This document shows, in pieces, positions 46,186 to 58,117 of a stretch of 64,000 bases of DNA (the first letter of the stretch is position 1; each line of letters begins with the position of its first letter). The DNA is from Mixophyes australis (lineage: Eukaryota > Chordata > Amphibia > Anura > Limnodynastidae). The notes under the pieces were generated by a model. That model was not told where the DNA came from and searched no databases. It worked only from the letters and a program-made list of their open reading frames with translations. The stretch is from contig JAVHZZ010000004.1 of assembly GCA_036250195.1 (NCBI GenBank), positions 146,520,729-146,584,728 of the forward strand. Reading direction: 5' to 3'. A program made the translations under genes and the position numbers.

Positions 46186-46700
46186 GAAATGGTTTAGCAG
46201 GCTAGTCGCCAGGTGCTTTACTTGCAATGATAGAGGAGCTTCTGATTTTAATCCCCTGTCTGGTTTCATTTTGGTAAATTGAATGTTGCAGCAGGCTGAC
46301 TGAAGACATTGAGAAAAGTATAAGTTTGCTCAGTTGAGAGTAGTGAGGTGCCCATGGACAGTCATAGTAGAGGCCCTGCTTTGAACTCCGAGTGACTTCC
46401 TTTTTAGCACATTTCATGTTACAATAGGCTTAATAAAGTCCATGAGAAAAGTCTCTCCATATCCTCAACAAATGTTCTAGCTTGGTGGCCCAGTAGATGG
46501 GAGATATGTTTACAGTTTATATGGCCTCTCTTGTTTGAATCCCCAGCCAGGTAACATTTACAGCTCCTTTGATTTTGCTTGATGGCATACACCACGTACT
46601 GGCTCAGTTGACTAGTACCCAGATTGCTGATTGTGATGGTGGAGGTCCCAGTTTGAATCCCCAGACAGGCTTGATTGTCTTTCCTATATCATTAGGCTGG
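46186..46700 (+). repeat. tRNA-like degenerate tandem block, forward
   Basis: Four units of about 120-150 bp start near 46190, 46328, 46480 and 46600. Each has an A-box-like GGCTCAGTTGACTAGT-type start and a B-box-like GTTTGAATCCCCAGxCAGG-type end about 60 bp later (46537-46556, 46652-46671), then in two units the tail GCTGACTGAAGACATTGAGAAAAGT or its variant. The arrangement suggests a tRNA-derived unit multiplied in tandem. Confidence 0.6.
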
Positions 46701-46959
46701 TTATTGTGTTCTCTACTTGTTATGATGATGTGTTAACTTGGTTGTCTAGCATTCTTTAATAAACTTGGCTGTTGTGTCCAAAAGTGCAACAGCCAATGTA
46801 TGAAAAACAACTCTTTTTACAATATTAACTTGACACTAGAATACTCTTTTCTCAATATTGATAGGAACTCTGCTATCAGTTGAGCACTTTACTGTTTGCT
46901 CACTAATTTATGCCCCCAATGTGAATAAAGATAGACCTTTATTGAGGTAAGTAGGAAGA

Positions 46960-48015
46960 CTCTTCTTAATATCATGAAACAGCCAGGTGCACCATCCAAT
47001 GTAGAAAGGGAGATTTGAACCAGGACCTCAGCCATCTAATGGCAGGATAGCACCTGGCTACTAGTCATCAGAGCCAGCATATGGTGTAAGCAAGTGGTAA
47101 GACTTTTTTCAATGTCTTCAACAAGCCAGGTGTAAACTCCAAGGTACAAAAGCTACAGCTCTTTGTGAATTTGAACTAAGACCTCAATGAGCTCTACAAG
47201 CAAAGAACCAAGTGACTAGTCCTCTGAGCCAGCTTAAGCTTATGTAAGTGAGTTTCCTCAGTGTTCATCCTGTATTCACCCTGGTGAATCAGACAAGGTA
47301 GCTAAAAGAAGCATGTCTCCGGGTTCAAACCAGAGACTACACAATTAGCTGTGAACAGATAATCTGGACACTAGTATATGGAGCCAACTTGTTTGCTAGG
47401 TATGGTGGGGAAATGATGCTCAATGTCATCAAGCAGCCTGGAGCAACATACTAACAGAATGCTGTCTGGGGAACATAAACCAGGACTTCAACACCTGAGT
47501 TAGTAGAGCACATGGATACTAGTCCAGTGACCCAGCACAGTACCTTTAGGCGGTAAGATTTTCTAAATGTGCAATATCTTAATTACTAAAATGATACCTA
47601 TCTACAGATTCAATCCTAGGACTCTACCATCACTGGCGGTAGCTTGTTGGGCCAGCTCATATATTTTCCTCAATGTCACAAACCAGCCTGGTGCAACATT
47701 CATGGTAGTAAGAGAGAACACACCTAGGGATTCAAGTCACAAACTCCACCATCACAGCCAAATGAGTACCTGGCTTCTACACAGCTCCATCATAGGCAGG
47801 TGAGTACTGGGCTTTTAGACTACTAAGCTAGCTTTTGCCATCAGTGTTTCTGGATATTTTTCTCAATGTTATCAACCATCCTGGTGCGACATTCAAATGC
47901 CTAAAAAAATAAAAAATGAAACCTGCCTTATGACTCATGCCAAGAACTCTTCTATTGCTGTCAGTAGAACACCAAGTACTAGTCCACCAAACCAGCTTTC
48001 TTGCTATGGTAGTGC
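46960..48015 (-). repeat. tRNA-like degenerate tandem block, reverse
   Basis: About seven units with the same motifs on the minus strand. B-box-like complements start near 47014, 47172, 47328, 47480, 47606, 47729 and 47935, so the spacing is about 155 bp at first and irregular later. The A-box partner ACTAGTCxxCxGAGCCAGC ends units at 47060, 47214, 47371, 47518 and 47980. Tails read TCAATGTCATCAAxCAGCCTGG. Read in complement, a unit runs TGGCTCTGATGACTAGTAGCC ... GTCCTGGTTCAAATCTCC, a plausible worn tRNA shape without a clear intact anticodon arm. Confidence 0.6.
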
Positions 48016-48069
48016 AGAAAATTTTCTCAAAGCCATGAATGTGCCTAGCTTCTCAATGTCATCCAAGAT

Positions 48070-48598
48070 ACTAATACCCCATTCATACTGCACCAAAATC
48101 CCGGGTTTTTCCCAGGGCGAGCTCAAACGACCCAGGTCTTGGTGCAGTATGAATGGTACAAGTGAAAAATCCTAGGTCTAAAAACCCGGGCCTTCAACCC
48201 GGGATTTATCGAGGGGTAATTCCCGGGTCGGACCTGGGTTGCCTGCACTATGAATGGTGCAACCCGGGTTTTTCAACCCGGGTTGCACAGAAAACAAGCT
48301 GATTGGCTGTCTGCCTGTCTCTGAAGGATGATGTCATCGGTGGGAGCCCGTGGAAGATTCAAGAAGGAGTTTAGGAGAAATGGTGGAGTGCAGATCAAGC
48401 TGAAGCAGAATCGGAGTTTGTTGGAGATAATTGCTTTCATTTCACTGAAAAAGTGTGTATTAACAGCAATTATGACACACTGGATGGAGGAAGAGGTGCG
48501 TGAGCTGCTGAATGTCAGAGGGGAGGAAGAAATTCGAAGGCAAGTGACTGGGACTGTGAAGGATGCCACAGTGTACTACAACATTGCCAAAATATTAT

Positions 48599-48605
<7 letters not shown>
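48070..48605 (+). mobile_element. 5' part of a PIF/Harbinger-like element
   Basis: The terminal region repeats short words in both senses: CATTCATACTGCACC (48080) against GGTGCAGTATGAATGG (48140) and again ACTATGAATGGTGCAACCCGGG, plus several AACCCGGGTT hairpins. It precedes a Myb/SANT-like frame, the second gene of Harbinger transposons. The element is cut by a TA/GA microsatellite at 48604, and no DDE transposase follows. Confidence 0.55.
48328..48603 (+). pseudogene. Myb/SANT-like DNA-binding protein of Harbinger type, truncated
   Basis: The frame starts MMSSVGARGRFKKEFRRNGG, though the ATG at 48472 could be the true start, since the recognisable part begins there. From 48472 on it reads MTHWMEEEVRELLNVRGEE then IRRQVTGTVKDATVYYNIA, matching helices 1 and 2 of Myb/SANT-like (trihelix) domains encoded beside the Harbinger DDE transposase. 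That protein binds element ends and helps nuclear import of the transposase. The third helix and the rest are replaced by the microsatellite from 48604, so the last residues come from repeat DNA. Confidence 0.65.
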
Positions 48606-48648
<43 letters not shown>

Positions 48649-48735
48649 TATGTGAATGAGAGGGGGAAGAGAGAGAGGGGGGGAGAGAGAGAGAGAGAGG
48701 GGGGGGGGAGAGAGAGAGAGAGAGAGGGGGGGGGG

Positions 48736-48768
<33 letters not shown>

Positions 48769-49012
48769 GGAGAGAGAGAGAGAGAGAGGGGGGGGGGGAG
48801 AGAGAGAGAGAGAGAGGGGGGGGGAGAGAGAGAGAGAGAGGGGGGGGGGGAGAGAGAGAGAGAGAGAGGGGGGGGGAGAGAGAGAGAGAGAGGGGGGGGG
48901 GAGAGAGAGAGAGAGGGGGGGGAGAGAGAGAGAGAGAGGGGGGGGAGAGAGAGAGAGAGAGAGGGGGGGGGGAGAGAGAGAGAGAGGGGGGGGGGGGAGA
49001 GAGAGAGATGCA
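48604..49012. repeat. TA and GA/G microsatellite tract
   Basis: A TA run (48604-48642) is followed by about 350 bp of alternating GA runs and G runs of 6-14 bases. Frames of 126-157 codons on both strands come from the repeat. G runs are candidates for G-quadruplex formation. Confidence 0.95.
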
Positions 49013-49189
49013 TGCATGCGCGGGGCGGCAGTATGAAAGTGGTATAAAAGGAAGTTTACCTGCAAAATCAATCCAGAGGCTGTACTGCTATCTGTGTAAT
49101 CAAATCCGTACAGAGTTATCTTACTCCTTTCTGCTACTCAACAAGTAGCTCTCCAATTCCCATCAGATATATGGTTGTCACAGGCACAG

Positions 49190-49790
49190 TTCACTGAGTT
49201 GAATATGGAGAACAAGGGTGCCCCATTTATTTACGGGACCAGCCGGTACAACGAGACACAAATTCAATACCTTAAAACTCTTTGTCTTGTTCTTCAAGCA
49301 ATTAATGCACAATTTTGCAGTGTGGCAGGATGCATTATCCTGCTGAAAGAGGCCACTGCCATCAGGGAATACCATTGCCATAAAGGGGTATGCTTGGTCT
49401 GCAACAATGTTTAGGTAGGTGGTACATGTCAAAGTATCATCCACATGAATGTCATGATCCAAGGTTTCACAGCAGAACATTGCCCAGAGAATCACACTGC
49501 CTCTGCCGGCTTGCCTTCTTTCCATAGTGCATCCTGGTGCCATCTCTTCCACAGACCCGGCCGGCCACATGATGTAAAAAAAAAAATTTGGTTCATCAGA
49601 CCAGGCCACCTTGTTCTATTGCTCCATGGTCCAGTTCTGGCGCTCACGTGCCAATTGTAGGCACTTATAGTGGTGGACAGGGTCAGTATGGGCACTCTGA
49701 CCGGTCTGCTTCTATGCAGCCCATATGCGTCAAGCTGCGATGCACTTTGTGTTCTGACACCTTTCTATCATAGCCAGTATTAACTCAGCA
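49190..49790 (-). pseudogene. Tc1-type transposase remnant
   Basis: Minus-strand translation shows VRVPILTLSTTISAYNWH-like text (49695-49640), then WSDEPNFFF with the first catalytic Asp (about 49597), then EEMAPGCTMERRQAGRGSV, TCTTYLNIVADQAYPFMAM and FQQDNASCHTAK with the second Asp (about 49340). The usual WPPxSPDLNPIEHLWD region with the third acidic residue is absent; similarity ends near 49270. Frameshifts separate the pieces. DDE transposases of this group insert at TA. The copy is N- and C-terminally truncated. Confidence 0.85.
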
Positions 49791-49924
49791 CTAAGTTGTT
49801 TTTTTGTGTTTAAAACTGGAGGAGGGAAGATGGGGTAGGCTTGGGGAGAGTGGGTTCAGATACAGTATGAGACAAAATTTCAGAAGCTATTCAAATAAAA
49901 ATTATTTTATGTATATAATGGCAT

Positions 49925-50108
49925 GGCCACCATGAAATACAACAGGCATCCAAATGACCACTATACAATACAGAGGGCATCTGAATGATTACCATACAAT
50001 ACTGAGAGCATTCGAATGATCAAAATGCAATACAGAGAGCATCTGAATGATCAAAATGCAATACAGAGAATATCCGAATGACTAAAATACAAAACAGAGA
50101 GCATTCTA

Positions 50109-50161
<53 letters not shown>

Positions 50162-50320
50162 TAGAGCATGCAAGTATCCACTATACAATCCAAACAGCAT
50201 CCTAATACAGATAGGATCCTAGTGACTAATACACAATACAGAGAGTGTTCTTCTGACCATAAAATATAACACAAAGAGCATTATTATGACTGCCACACAA
50301 TATCAACTCCCTCATCATAA
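49925..50320 (-). repeat. 33-bp minisatellite, reverse, interrupted by TA repeat
   Basis: Units such as ATACAGAGAGCATCTGAATG and ACCACTATACAATACAGAGG are the complement of the unit at 32138-32280. About nine copies, split by a TA run at 50114-50160. Confidence 0.8.
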
Positions 50321-52544
50321 TTTAACTCCTCCTCAAAATCATTATCTGCTTCAGACTCTTCATAACAATCCCTTCAACATCATTAACTCCTTTATAATCA
50401 TTAACTCCCTCATCCTCATTATTAATTAACCTTCACATAATCAATTAATTCCATTCATATTATTAACTCCCTCGTTACCTCCATCTGTCTCATAAAAAAA
50501 AAAAAAAAATCACCCTCATTACCAAACCCAATCACAACAAACCTTATTTTAAACATTAACTTCCCTAAATTATATAACATTTTCCCTCCACCCCACTCAC
50601 CTGTTACTGATCCACTTGGAGCCTGGATAAAAGCATTTTTTTTTCCACTTTGTTTCACCATACTGTACAACTATAGTTTGTAGGAAGTGGGTTCCGGCTG
50701 CGCCATGTAAGTGCAGAGAGGAGGTAGAGGTCTGTGCGCTGTAGCAATAGGCTATGTGGCACCTACCTTGAAAACGAGATAAGGCTCTGCTCGCAAAGAG
50801 CTTACAATCCAGAGGACATTATGATGCTCTGTGCTCTACTAAACTATATTTGATTAACAGTAGCAGACACATTAGTAGACAACACAACTGTAAAAAAAGT
50901 AAATGTAACAAATTAATAATAGTAGTACTGCTTTTATGCCTCCCTTGCCACATTTGGCATTGCTTCTAAAATACACTGCCACGTAGATTGTTCAATGAAG
51001 TATACAACCTGATGACAATATGGCAGCAGTAGAAGTATGAATGCCATAAGCATTCTCCCCTTCAGTATAAACTTGAAGTCTTGAATTCTCCAGCAGTCTC
51101 CTTAAAGAAAGTGTAATTTGGGGGAGGTGGTATAATCTTTATAGTAGCTTCAGGGCTTTGTGTCAAAATGTCTTCCTGGTTGTCTCAAATGTTCTAAGGC
51201 TCAAGTGCACAGACATAGTACAACAGGAAGTGGTACCGCTGTGGCGTTTGTGGGGAGGGGCCACCAGAGATGAAGTAAGAGGCTCTACTGGGAGGGATTA
51301 GGCAGGAAATAGTTTTGTTCTTTTTGTTTTATTTAAATAACAATAACTTTATCCAGGCAGCCCTGTGACAGAACTCACCGTCTGGAAACCCCACCCCTTC
51401 CTCTGCCGGGTGTAAAAGCTATATATATCTTGGTTTGTTGTTTTATTAAAATCAGAAAAATATATAAAAAACTGAAACACATCAGTTGGCCTCCAGGTGG
51501 CTTCATGAGGACAACGGCCTACTGGAAAACCCGCCGGTAAGGTCTATGGCCAATCTGCCCCTGGTTGGCATCCATATTGCCTAGTTACATTCATTCTTAC
51601 AAAGACTACTGATTGTTGATATAGAAAGGAACAGAGTCATTTTTTTTTATCTGATATGCTGTATGTAGAAATGTAAAACTGTGTTTAAATCCGCTGTGCT
51701 GTTTCCAGAACTGTTGCCAAAACACTCAAAACAGTAAATATTGAGTTAGATTAAGAGTAAAATATTTGCGAGTATCATTGCTTATAACTAGAAAATTGTA
51801 ATTATATAGTATTTGTTGCTAATCATTATTTGCTCCCCAAAATTTTTTTTAGTAATATATTGTTCCCGAACAATACATTTGACGTTACTATATTTCTTTA
51901 TGGAGTCCTACTTGTATTGGGGACCCGAGGGTTCTCTGTCCCACTGCCGTGTCGTGATTCAAAGAGGAGCATCCGGAGACCAGGTACGATCCGCACTACA
52001 CTCTAATAACACCAACCTATAGGATTGTTGTGCAATAGCTATTGACTTTAAAACATGGTGCAGATTGTAATGTAATTGACCATACTGCTCTATCTATACC
52101 AACTGTAATTAGCCCACTTAATAGAATCTATTAATAGGGAAACTAAGGAGTCTAACATGATCTGGCAGGCAGTGTTGGTAAACAAGGGGTTGGTAATTGG
52201 ACATACACTATACTAACTTTGAAGTTTGCAGGTAGTCTTTCAAATAAAATATGATTACGCTTGTGCATTATGTAATACAAAACAGTCTCTCTGAGAAAGT
52301 TATAGAAGAAAAGATATTTTTAAAAAATTTATTGAGTGGACAAAGGGTTCGAAAAAATGGAGGGTGTTTGGACCAACATAAGGCACAAACCTCATTATGG
52401 ATGCACAATGTCAAGGGTCCATGTGACATTATGTAGTTTTAGAAGGACAATGTAGAGGGGTAATGAGACATGTGTAAGCGTATACACTACAATAAATTGA
52501 CACTAATAATTAGCTTACAGAAGACTTAAGAAGGAACAATATGA
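50321..52544. other. Mostly unassigned DNA
   Basis: 50300-50580 has loose ATTAACTCCCTCAT-type units. GAGCTTACAATCCAGAGG (50799) is a dispersed-repeat scrap. CpG-containing 51925-51983 is an exon-like island (see findings). No gene is established. Confidence 0.35.
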
Positions 52545-52780
52545 AGGTGTAAGTACTAGTGGGTAATATGGTAGTGGATAAGTGGAATAGCCTCCCATCA
52601 GAGGTGGTAGAGGCAAATACAGTAGAGCAATTTAAACATGCTTGGGATAGACATAAGGATATTCTTACAAAGAACTAATGATCAAATAGGATTTGAGGTT
52701 ACCATAGGTTAAAAAATGGGCAGACTAGATGGGTCAAGTGGTTTTTCTCTGCTGTCAAATTCTATGTTTCTATGAATGAG
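52545..52780 (+). repeat. CR1-type LINE 3' end
   Basis: The stretch GGAATAGCCTCCCATCAGAGG...GGTAGAGGCAAATACAG...CATGCTTGGGATAGACATAAGG...ACTAGATGGG...TCTATGTTTCTATGAATGAG is the conserved C-terminal and 3' UTR sequence of frog CR1 elements. 5'-truncated, and no frame remains. Confidence 0.8.
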
Positions 52781-55700
52781 CAAATGGGGCAATGTGAAGG
52801 TACATTGTAAAAATGGAAAGTTGCATAGTGAGGACCATTGGGAAATGGACTGTGATAATTTGAAGCATTTAAGTACATTGCAAAGAACAAATATGTGAGA
52901 AAACAAATCCTGTCATTTTGGAGATAGATCACAGTGCTAGTTACACTGTATAGATTATGCTTTAAAATATATCATTATTAGGCTTCAGGGAAAAGCGTAT
53001 TTTGATTCTTTAAGCAGTGAATGGCAAAACATATTTCATGTGTTGCTACAATACAAATAAAGTTGTTGGATATTTTAACAAGCAAATCACAGCTGTATAT
53101 TTAATGCTTCAGAAGACACTTACTCATTTAATTGCTGAGCTACTGACATGCACAGTACAACTGTGTACTTTTCAAGTTACCCTGCTTGTCAAATCCACTT
53201 CTATGTAAGACACTGTGATATTTTGTAGTTCTCAGAATTGCTTAGTAATCTAGATAAAATAAAACTGTCAGTTGTGCTTGGTTGCTATGGGTATTTGTAC
53301 ATATGCATCTGTGCACTTTGGTAGTATATAACCCTCAGATAGTGAGATGAAATACTCAACAGAAGTTGTAAACTAGTGCCGTCAGAACGAAGTAATTGCC
53401 TCTACAGCACAGCATCTACTTTAACGGTCGACTATTCCATTTACTCACCTTTCCAGAATTCCAAATATTCACAGACAGATGTACATCTAATGGGCAGCCT
53501 AGTACTTTACAGTGTTATGCAGCCCTCTGTCCTGTTGCCAGGGACGAACATGTTGGGGGTATGCTTTTGCCAAACATCTAATGATTTGGTGCTAGGAATA
53601 GTCACAAAAACGAACAAATTAGAAAGTATATATCACAATGGAGGACATATACGAAGTGCAAAATGGCCTTTGTGTAAAGCAGGACACCGTGGAGCCCCCA
53701 ATGTGCACCTAGACTTGCACAAGTGCCCTTAAATACTCCCCTGGGCACATAGGAGTTTGAGTTTGGCCCTATACTGTTAATGGGACAGTTTGGTGCCGCC
53801 AAATTGCACTTCAGAGGAGAAGCACATTTTCACATGAACTCCGAGCAATGTAATAAAATGTTTCAGATTGACAATGGTGGTACTAAAGGCAAAAGAGATT
53901 GGACTTTGATAAGATGTTTCCACTTCTGCACTGTGCAGTTTTAGGCACACCAAGGTCCGTTTCTAATCTGCAAAGGGTGTTCCAGAAAGCGGAGAGTAGG
54001 CATGTACCTTGAAATGCACTGGGATGAACAGCAAAATGCGCCAGTACAAAACCGGTATATATTGGCTTCACTTCATAAATGACCTCCACTGATTTGTCTC
54101 CACAAAATAACCTCTAAAACACTACTACTATTTGTATTTAAAAGTGAGGCAGAATCCAATAGAATATGACGTAGCCAGGGGAGGACACTTCTCAACTCAG
54201 CGACCTATTAGGAACATTTTAAAGGGACAATAATGCAGGTGACCCAGCTCAAAGTAGCCTACTATGGGACCGGCCCAGGGGGGCAAATGCCCCCCTGCCC
54301 CCCAGCCCAGGCTGCCCCTGGATGTAGCCTGTGATGCCGGTTACTTGCCCCTCCAGGCTCTTCCGCTCCCTCATCCCTGAAACTGCTTTTCGTGATCACA
54401 GAAGCAACAAATTGAGTGTTACCACTTGTACACAGTCGTAACACACGATCAGAGGTGTCATACAGAGGCACAAATGTAAGTGCAAATTGGTTATTGCCAT
54501 GGCTATTGAATGCAAAATTTAATTCCAGGGAAAGTGAGCAGCAGGGAAGTATCTATTGTATATTGGTCGCTAGAACGCTTCCTTTATTGTATAATGTCAC
54601 TAGAGTTCTCTCTCCATATTAATATTTAACATGCAGCAGCTACACTTGAAGTACAACTGTGTACTTTTTTGTTACCATGAATTATATAACCTGATATTAT
54701 TTTATAAATGGACCCTGCAGAGGCTTTTGGGTCCCACCCACCGTAGGGACGGCCCTAGCGACAATATTAATGGTTTTCCCTTTAATAATGTTTGTCCTCT
54801 TGCTAGTTGGCAACACCTATTGATCACTATGAATATTGCGCCATCTTTGCTCTGTGACATTTCAATATTATCTTAGTTTTTTAATTGTTTGATATTGTAC
54901 AGTAATTTTCATTGTTTCAGTAATGGAACTCAATGCTTTTGATCAGTTGTAGCAGAAATCTTGCTGAAGTGAATGCTGTTGGAATTGTTATGCTGAAATG
55001 TGCCACACAAGTTTGTGTGTAACATGCTTTATTAAGCATTAGTGATGTTAAAATAATAAGTGGAATAATTCTTCTCCCTCAGTAGCTGTAGCACCTGAAC
55101 ATCTGAAGGATATAAAGCTCTCATGTCAGTCCTTGTTAATGTTGACACAAATGCAAAGGCATCAACAACTGTAGTATACTCATTGATTGACATTTATTCA
55201 TGGAGTTGCCAGTATGAACAAACTGCACTGGTCAGTCATTAAAAATGTTAACAGCAGCTGCCGAACGTGTACATTAACCCAATTCTCATGTGCAATTGCA
55301 TTGTTATGATCCTGTAGATAATTAGATGAAGTTGGTGAAAGGTAGAACAATAAGAGGATAATAGAGTTTACTTATACTCGGATAATGGTAAAAACAGATT
55401 TCAAAGTGGGGTTAGTGGTGACGACAACCAGTTAGTTGATTGTTACTGCTGTTACATTGCCTGCCAGTACCACTAGGGATGATGGCAATGATGAATCAGT
55501 CAAATATAGTGATGATACAGTGATGACTGATGATATATTGAATGATTGGGATCAGTGTAATGGGGTAACATGTGCAGTGAAAAAACTCTGTAGCTATAGG
55601 GAATGTCCTTGAAATAATAGCATATCTAAGTAATCTTTCAAAAAAGAAGCAAAAACAAGAATTTGTTTCAGAAAGTAAAGCAAGTACTACACATAGGAAG

Positions 55701-55910
55701 TGAGTCACCTGGCGTGGGTGTCGTGAAAGGTTCAATTCAGAAGTAACAATGAAATTGGCAGGATTCATTCTTTTCTCACTAATCGTTACAAATTTACAAT
55801 TTGCAGTATATGCACAGAAGTAAAAAGGTAAAATTTATTGAGAGCAGGGGGAAGCATTGGAAGCGGGTAAGATAGCTTGGGAAAAATAAAATTCTTACAG
55901 CATTACTGTT
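52781..55910. other. Mostly unassigned DNA
   Basis: 54545-54620 holds two copies of the 33-bp minisatellite unit (GTCACTAGAGTTCTCTCTCC). 54265-54320 (CCGGCCCAGGGGGGCAAATG...CCCAGGCTGCCCCTGG) is a small GC-rich fold-back that looks like hAT terminal DNA. No gene is supported. Confidence 0.4.
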
Positions 55911-55916
55911 AGGAAC

Positions 55917-56630
55917 TCCCAAGCCAGTACAGTGAAACTCGGGGACTACTCTAAAGGGCCCGATGTTCGCTGGAGCCCCTAGTGGTGAGGACAGACTGGG
56001 CTGCGGGCCGACCGACCGAGGGTCGAGTAACGTATACTGACTTAAAGGAGTACCCAGGAGTGGAGTGATTGGCGGGCTGCAGTTAAGAGGAATGCTAGGT
56101 CAAAGGGTCACAAGCACAGATGCAATATCCAGAGACAAGCGAAGGGTCAGACACACAGGCAGAGAAGCAAAATCCGAAATCCAGGCAAAAAGGTCGAGGT
56201 CAGAAGAGAAGGGTCACAGGTCCAAGAACAAGCAGGGGTCAAAACACGGGTAGTCAAATCCAAGGTAGCAAGAACCAAACAGATAGCACAAGCAGGCAGC
56301 AGGACTGAGGACAGAACGCTATAACCGGCAGTGAGGCTGCAGACCTCACTGCCTTAAATGTACAGGTGAGCCAATCAGAGTCTAGCTCTGCAAATACTCC
56401 CAGGAGCTGACTAATGAATTAATTACAGCCTAATAGCCAGCAGGCTATTAGATCCCTCTGCGCACGCGCCCGGCTGTCCCCTGTTGCCGGGACGCGGTGC
56501 TACACTGCTGGGCGTCTGGCCGTTGCCTCAGCAACGGTCGGGAGTTAGAGGGAAGTGACGTCCCGGTCGTCATGGTGACGGCCAGGATGCTGGGGCAGGC
56601 AGGAAGCGAGCCGCGGCGACTGTGAGTACC
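55917..56630 (-). repeat. 3' LTR of the gypsy element
   Basis: Plus strand begins TGTTAGGAACTCCCAAGCC, the inverse of an LTR ending CCTAACA. The right boundary, next to the C/G run at 56629-56637, is approximate, so length is about 714 bp. The CpG-rich half (56450-56620) includes TGACGTCC and paired GTTGCC/GGCAAC words; CCAATCAGAG lies at 56371. LTRs supply promoter and polyadenylation signals. Confidence 0.8.
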
Positions 56631-56636
56631 CCCCCC

Positions 56637-57320
56637 CCTTGAGGAGGGGTTAAGGAACCCCGACATCTAGGCTTAGTGGGAAACTTCCTAAAAAATTCTT
56701 TAATGAGTCTTCCAGCATGCAAACGTCTCTGTGGTATCCAAGAACGCTCCTCAGGGCCATAACCCTTAAGAATGTACGAGGAATTGAACTTGACCTTGAA
56801 CCCTCCTTGAGTCAAGGATTTTTTCAATAGCATATTCGTGGTCTCCGTTCACCATCAGAGGCCTGGGCCTGTTAGAGAGAGACCGATTAAACTTTCTGGG
56901 AGCAGCGACTTTCTTCAGAAGCGAACAATGAAAGGTCGCAGGAATTTTTAAGGAGGTTGGTAGTTTTAATCTAAATGCCACTGGATTAATTTTCCTCTCA
57001 ATTGGAAACGGTCCAATGTATCGGGGCTCCAGCTTCCTACAAGGTTGCCGCAACTTGATGTTCCGTGTGGATAACCAAACCTGATCCCCCACTTTCAGTG
57101 AACAGGGTCTACTGTGACGGTCAGCGAAGATCTTGGATTTTCGGGAAGCTTGACCTAGTGCAGCGTGCACCTTTTTCCAGATGGCCGTAAAAGCCTGGCC
57201 GTAAAAGCAGGCATTCCGGAATCCCCACAGGGAACAGTAGTAGAGAATGAGTTGGATTTTGGGTGAAACCCGAAGTTGCAGAAAAACGGGGATGTATGAA
57301 TAGTGGAATGGCAAGAATTA
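56637..57320 (-). pseudogene. Integrase C terminus with chromodomain, frameshifted
   Basis: On the minus strand the frame of 57314-56766 carries the KVGDQVWLSTRN-type GPY/F region of the integrase tail, a GPFPIERK stretch, and the start of a chromodomain (EYAIEKILDSRRVQGQVQFL). The frame changes just after this, and the remainder (GYGPEERSWIPQ, 56760-56725) lies in another frame. Chromodomains steer integration to marked chromatin. The Trp in ERSW that lines the methyl-lysine cage is still visible. Confidence 0.8.
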
Positions 57321-58117
57321 TTGTACGCGAATTCTGCCCAGGACAAAAGAGAGGACCAATTATCGTGGAATTTAGACACATAGATGCGCAGAAACTGTTC
57401 CAGAGCTTGGTTCGTCCTCTCTGTCTGTCCATTCGACTGGGGATGATACGCCGAGGACAGACTGATAGAGATCCCAATGGAATTACAAAAGGCTTTCCAA
57501 AACCGGGCAATAAACTGGGTTCCTCGATCTGATACAATATCTTCAGGAGTCCCATGAAGACGAAAAATATGCGTCAAAAACAAGGTGGCCAGGGTCCTGG
57601 CATCCGGTAACTTGGGCAAAGATATAAAATGTGCCATCTTATTGAACCGATCGACAACTACCAGGATGGTGTTATGTCCTGCGGATACTGGTAGGTCGAC
57701 AATGAAATCCATCGACAAATGGGTCCAAGGCCTGCTCGGCACCGGCAAGGGTAGCAATAGCCCAGAAGGACGGTTCCTATCCGTTTTGTTTTTAGCACAC
57801 CCAGGACAAGCCCGAACATAATTCTCCACATCGTCTGACAAAGTGGGCCACCACAACCAACGAGAAAGAACCTCAATAGTCCTACGGATTCCCGGATGGC
57901 CAGCAGAGCGGTTGTTGTGGCCTTCAATGAGAACAGATTTCCTTAAATGTACTGGTACAAATAATTTGTTGACCGGTGTCTGAACTGGAGCGATTCTCTG
58001 GAAGCGCCAGATAGTTGCTCCTAGATCCTGGGTGAGTCCGAGATGAACAGTAGTTGTAGGAACAATAGGCAACAGGTCAGGAGACTGAGGATGATGGGCC
58101 AAAAAACTTTGAGACAA
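57155..58117 (-). pseudogene. Gypsy integrase core
   Basis: The 320-codon frame carries the HHCC zinc domain (H67, H74, C94, C97) and the catalytic triad D127, D187 and E223, with the DD35E spacing of retroviral-type integrases. SSAYHPQSNGQTERTNQALE is the usual gypsy motif around the Glu. This part is intact, but it is cut off from the RT part by a stop at 58298-58300 and from its C terminus by a frame change near 57200. Integrase joins cDNA ends to host DNA. Confidence 0.88.

Noticed and set aside
48576..49071. Frames of 126-157 codons on both strands
   Set aside because: Produced by the GA/G microsatellite.
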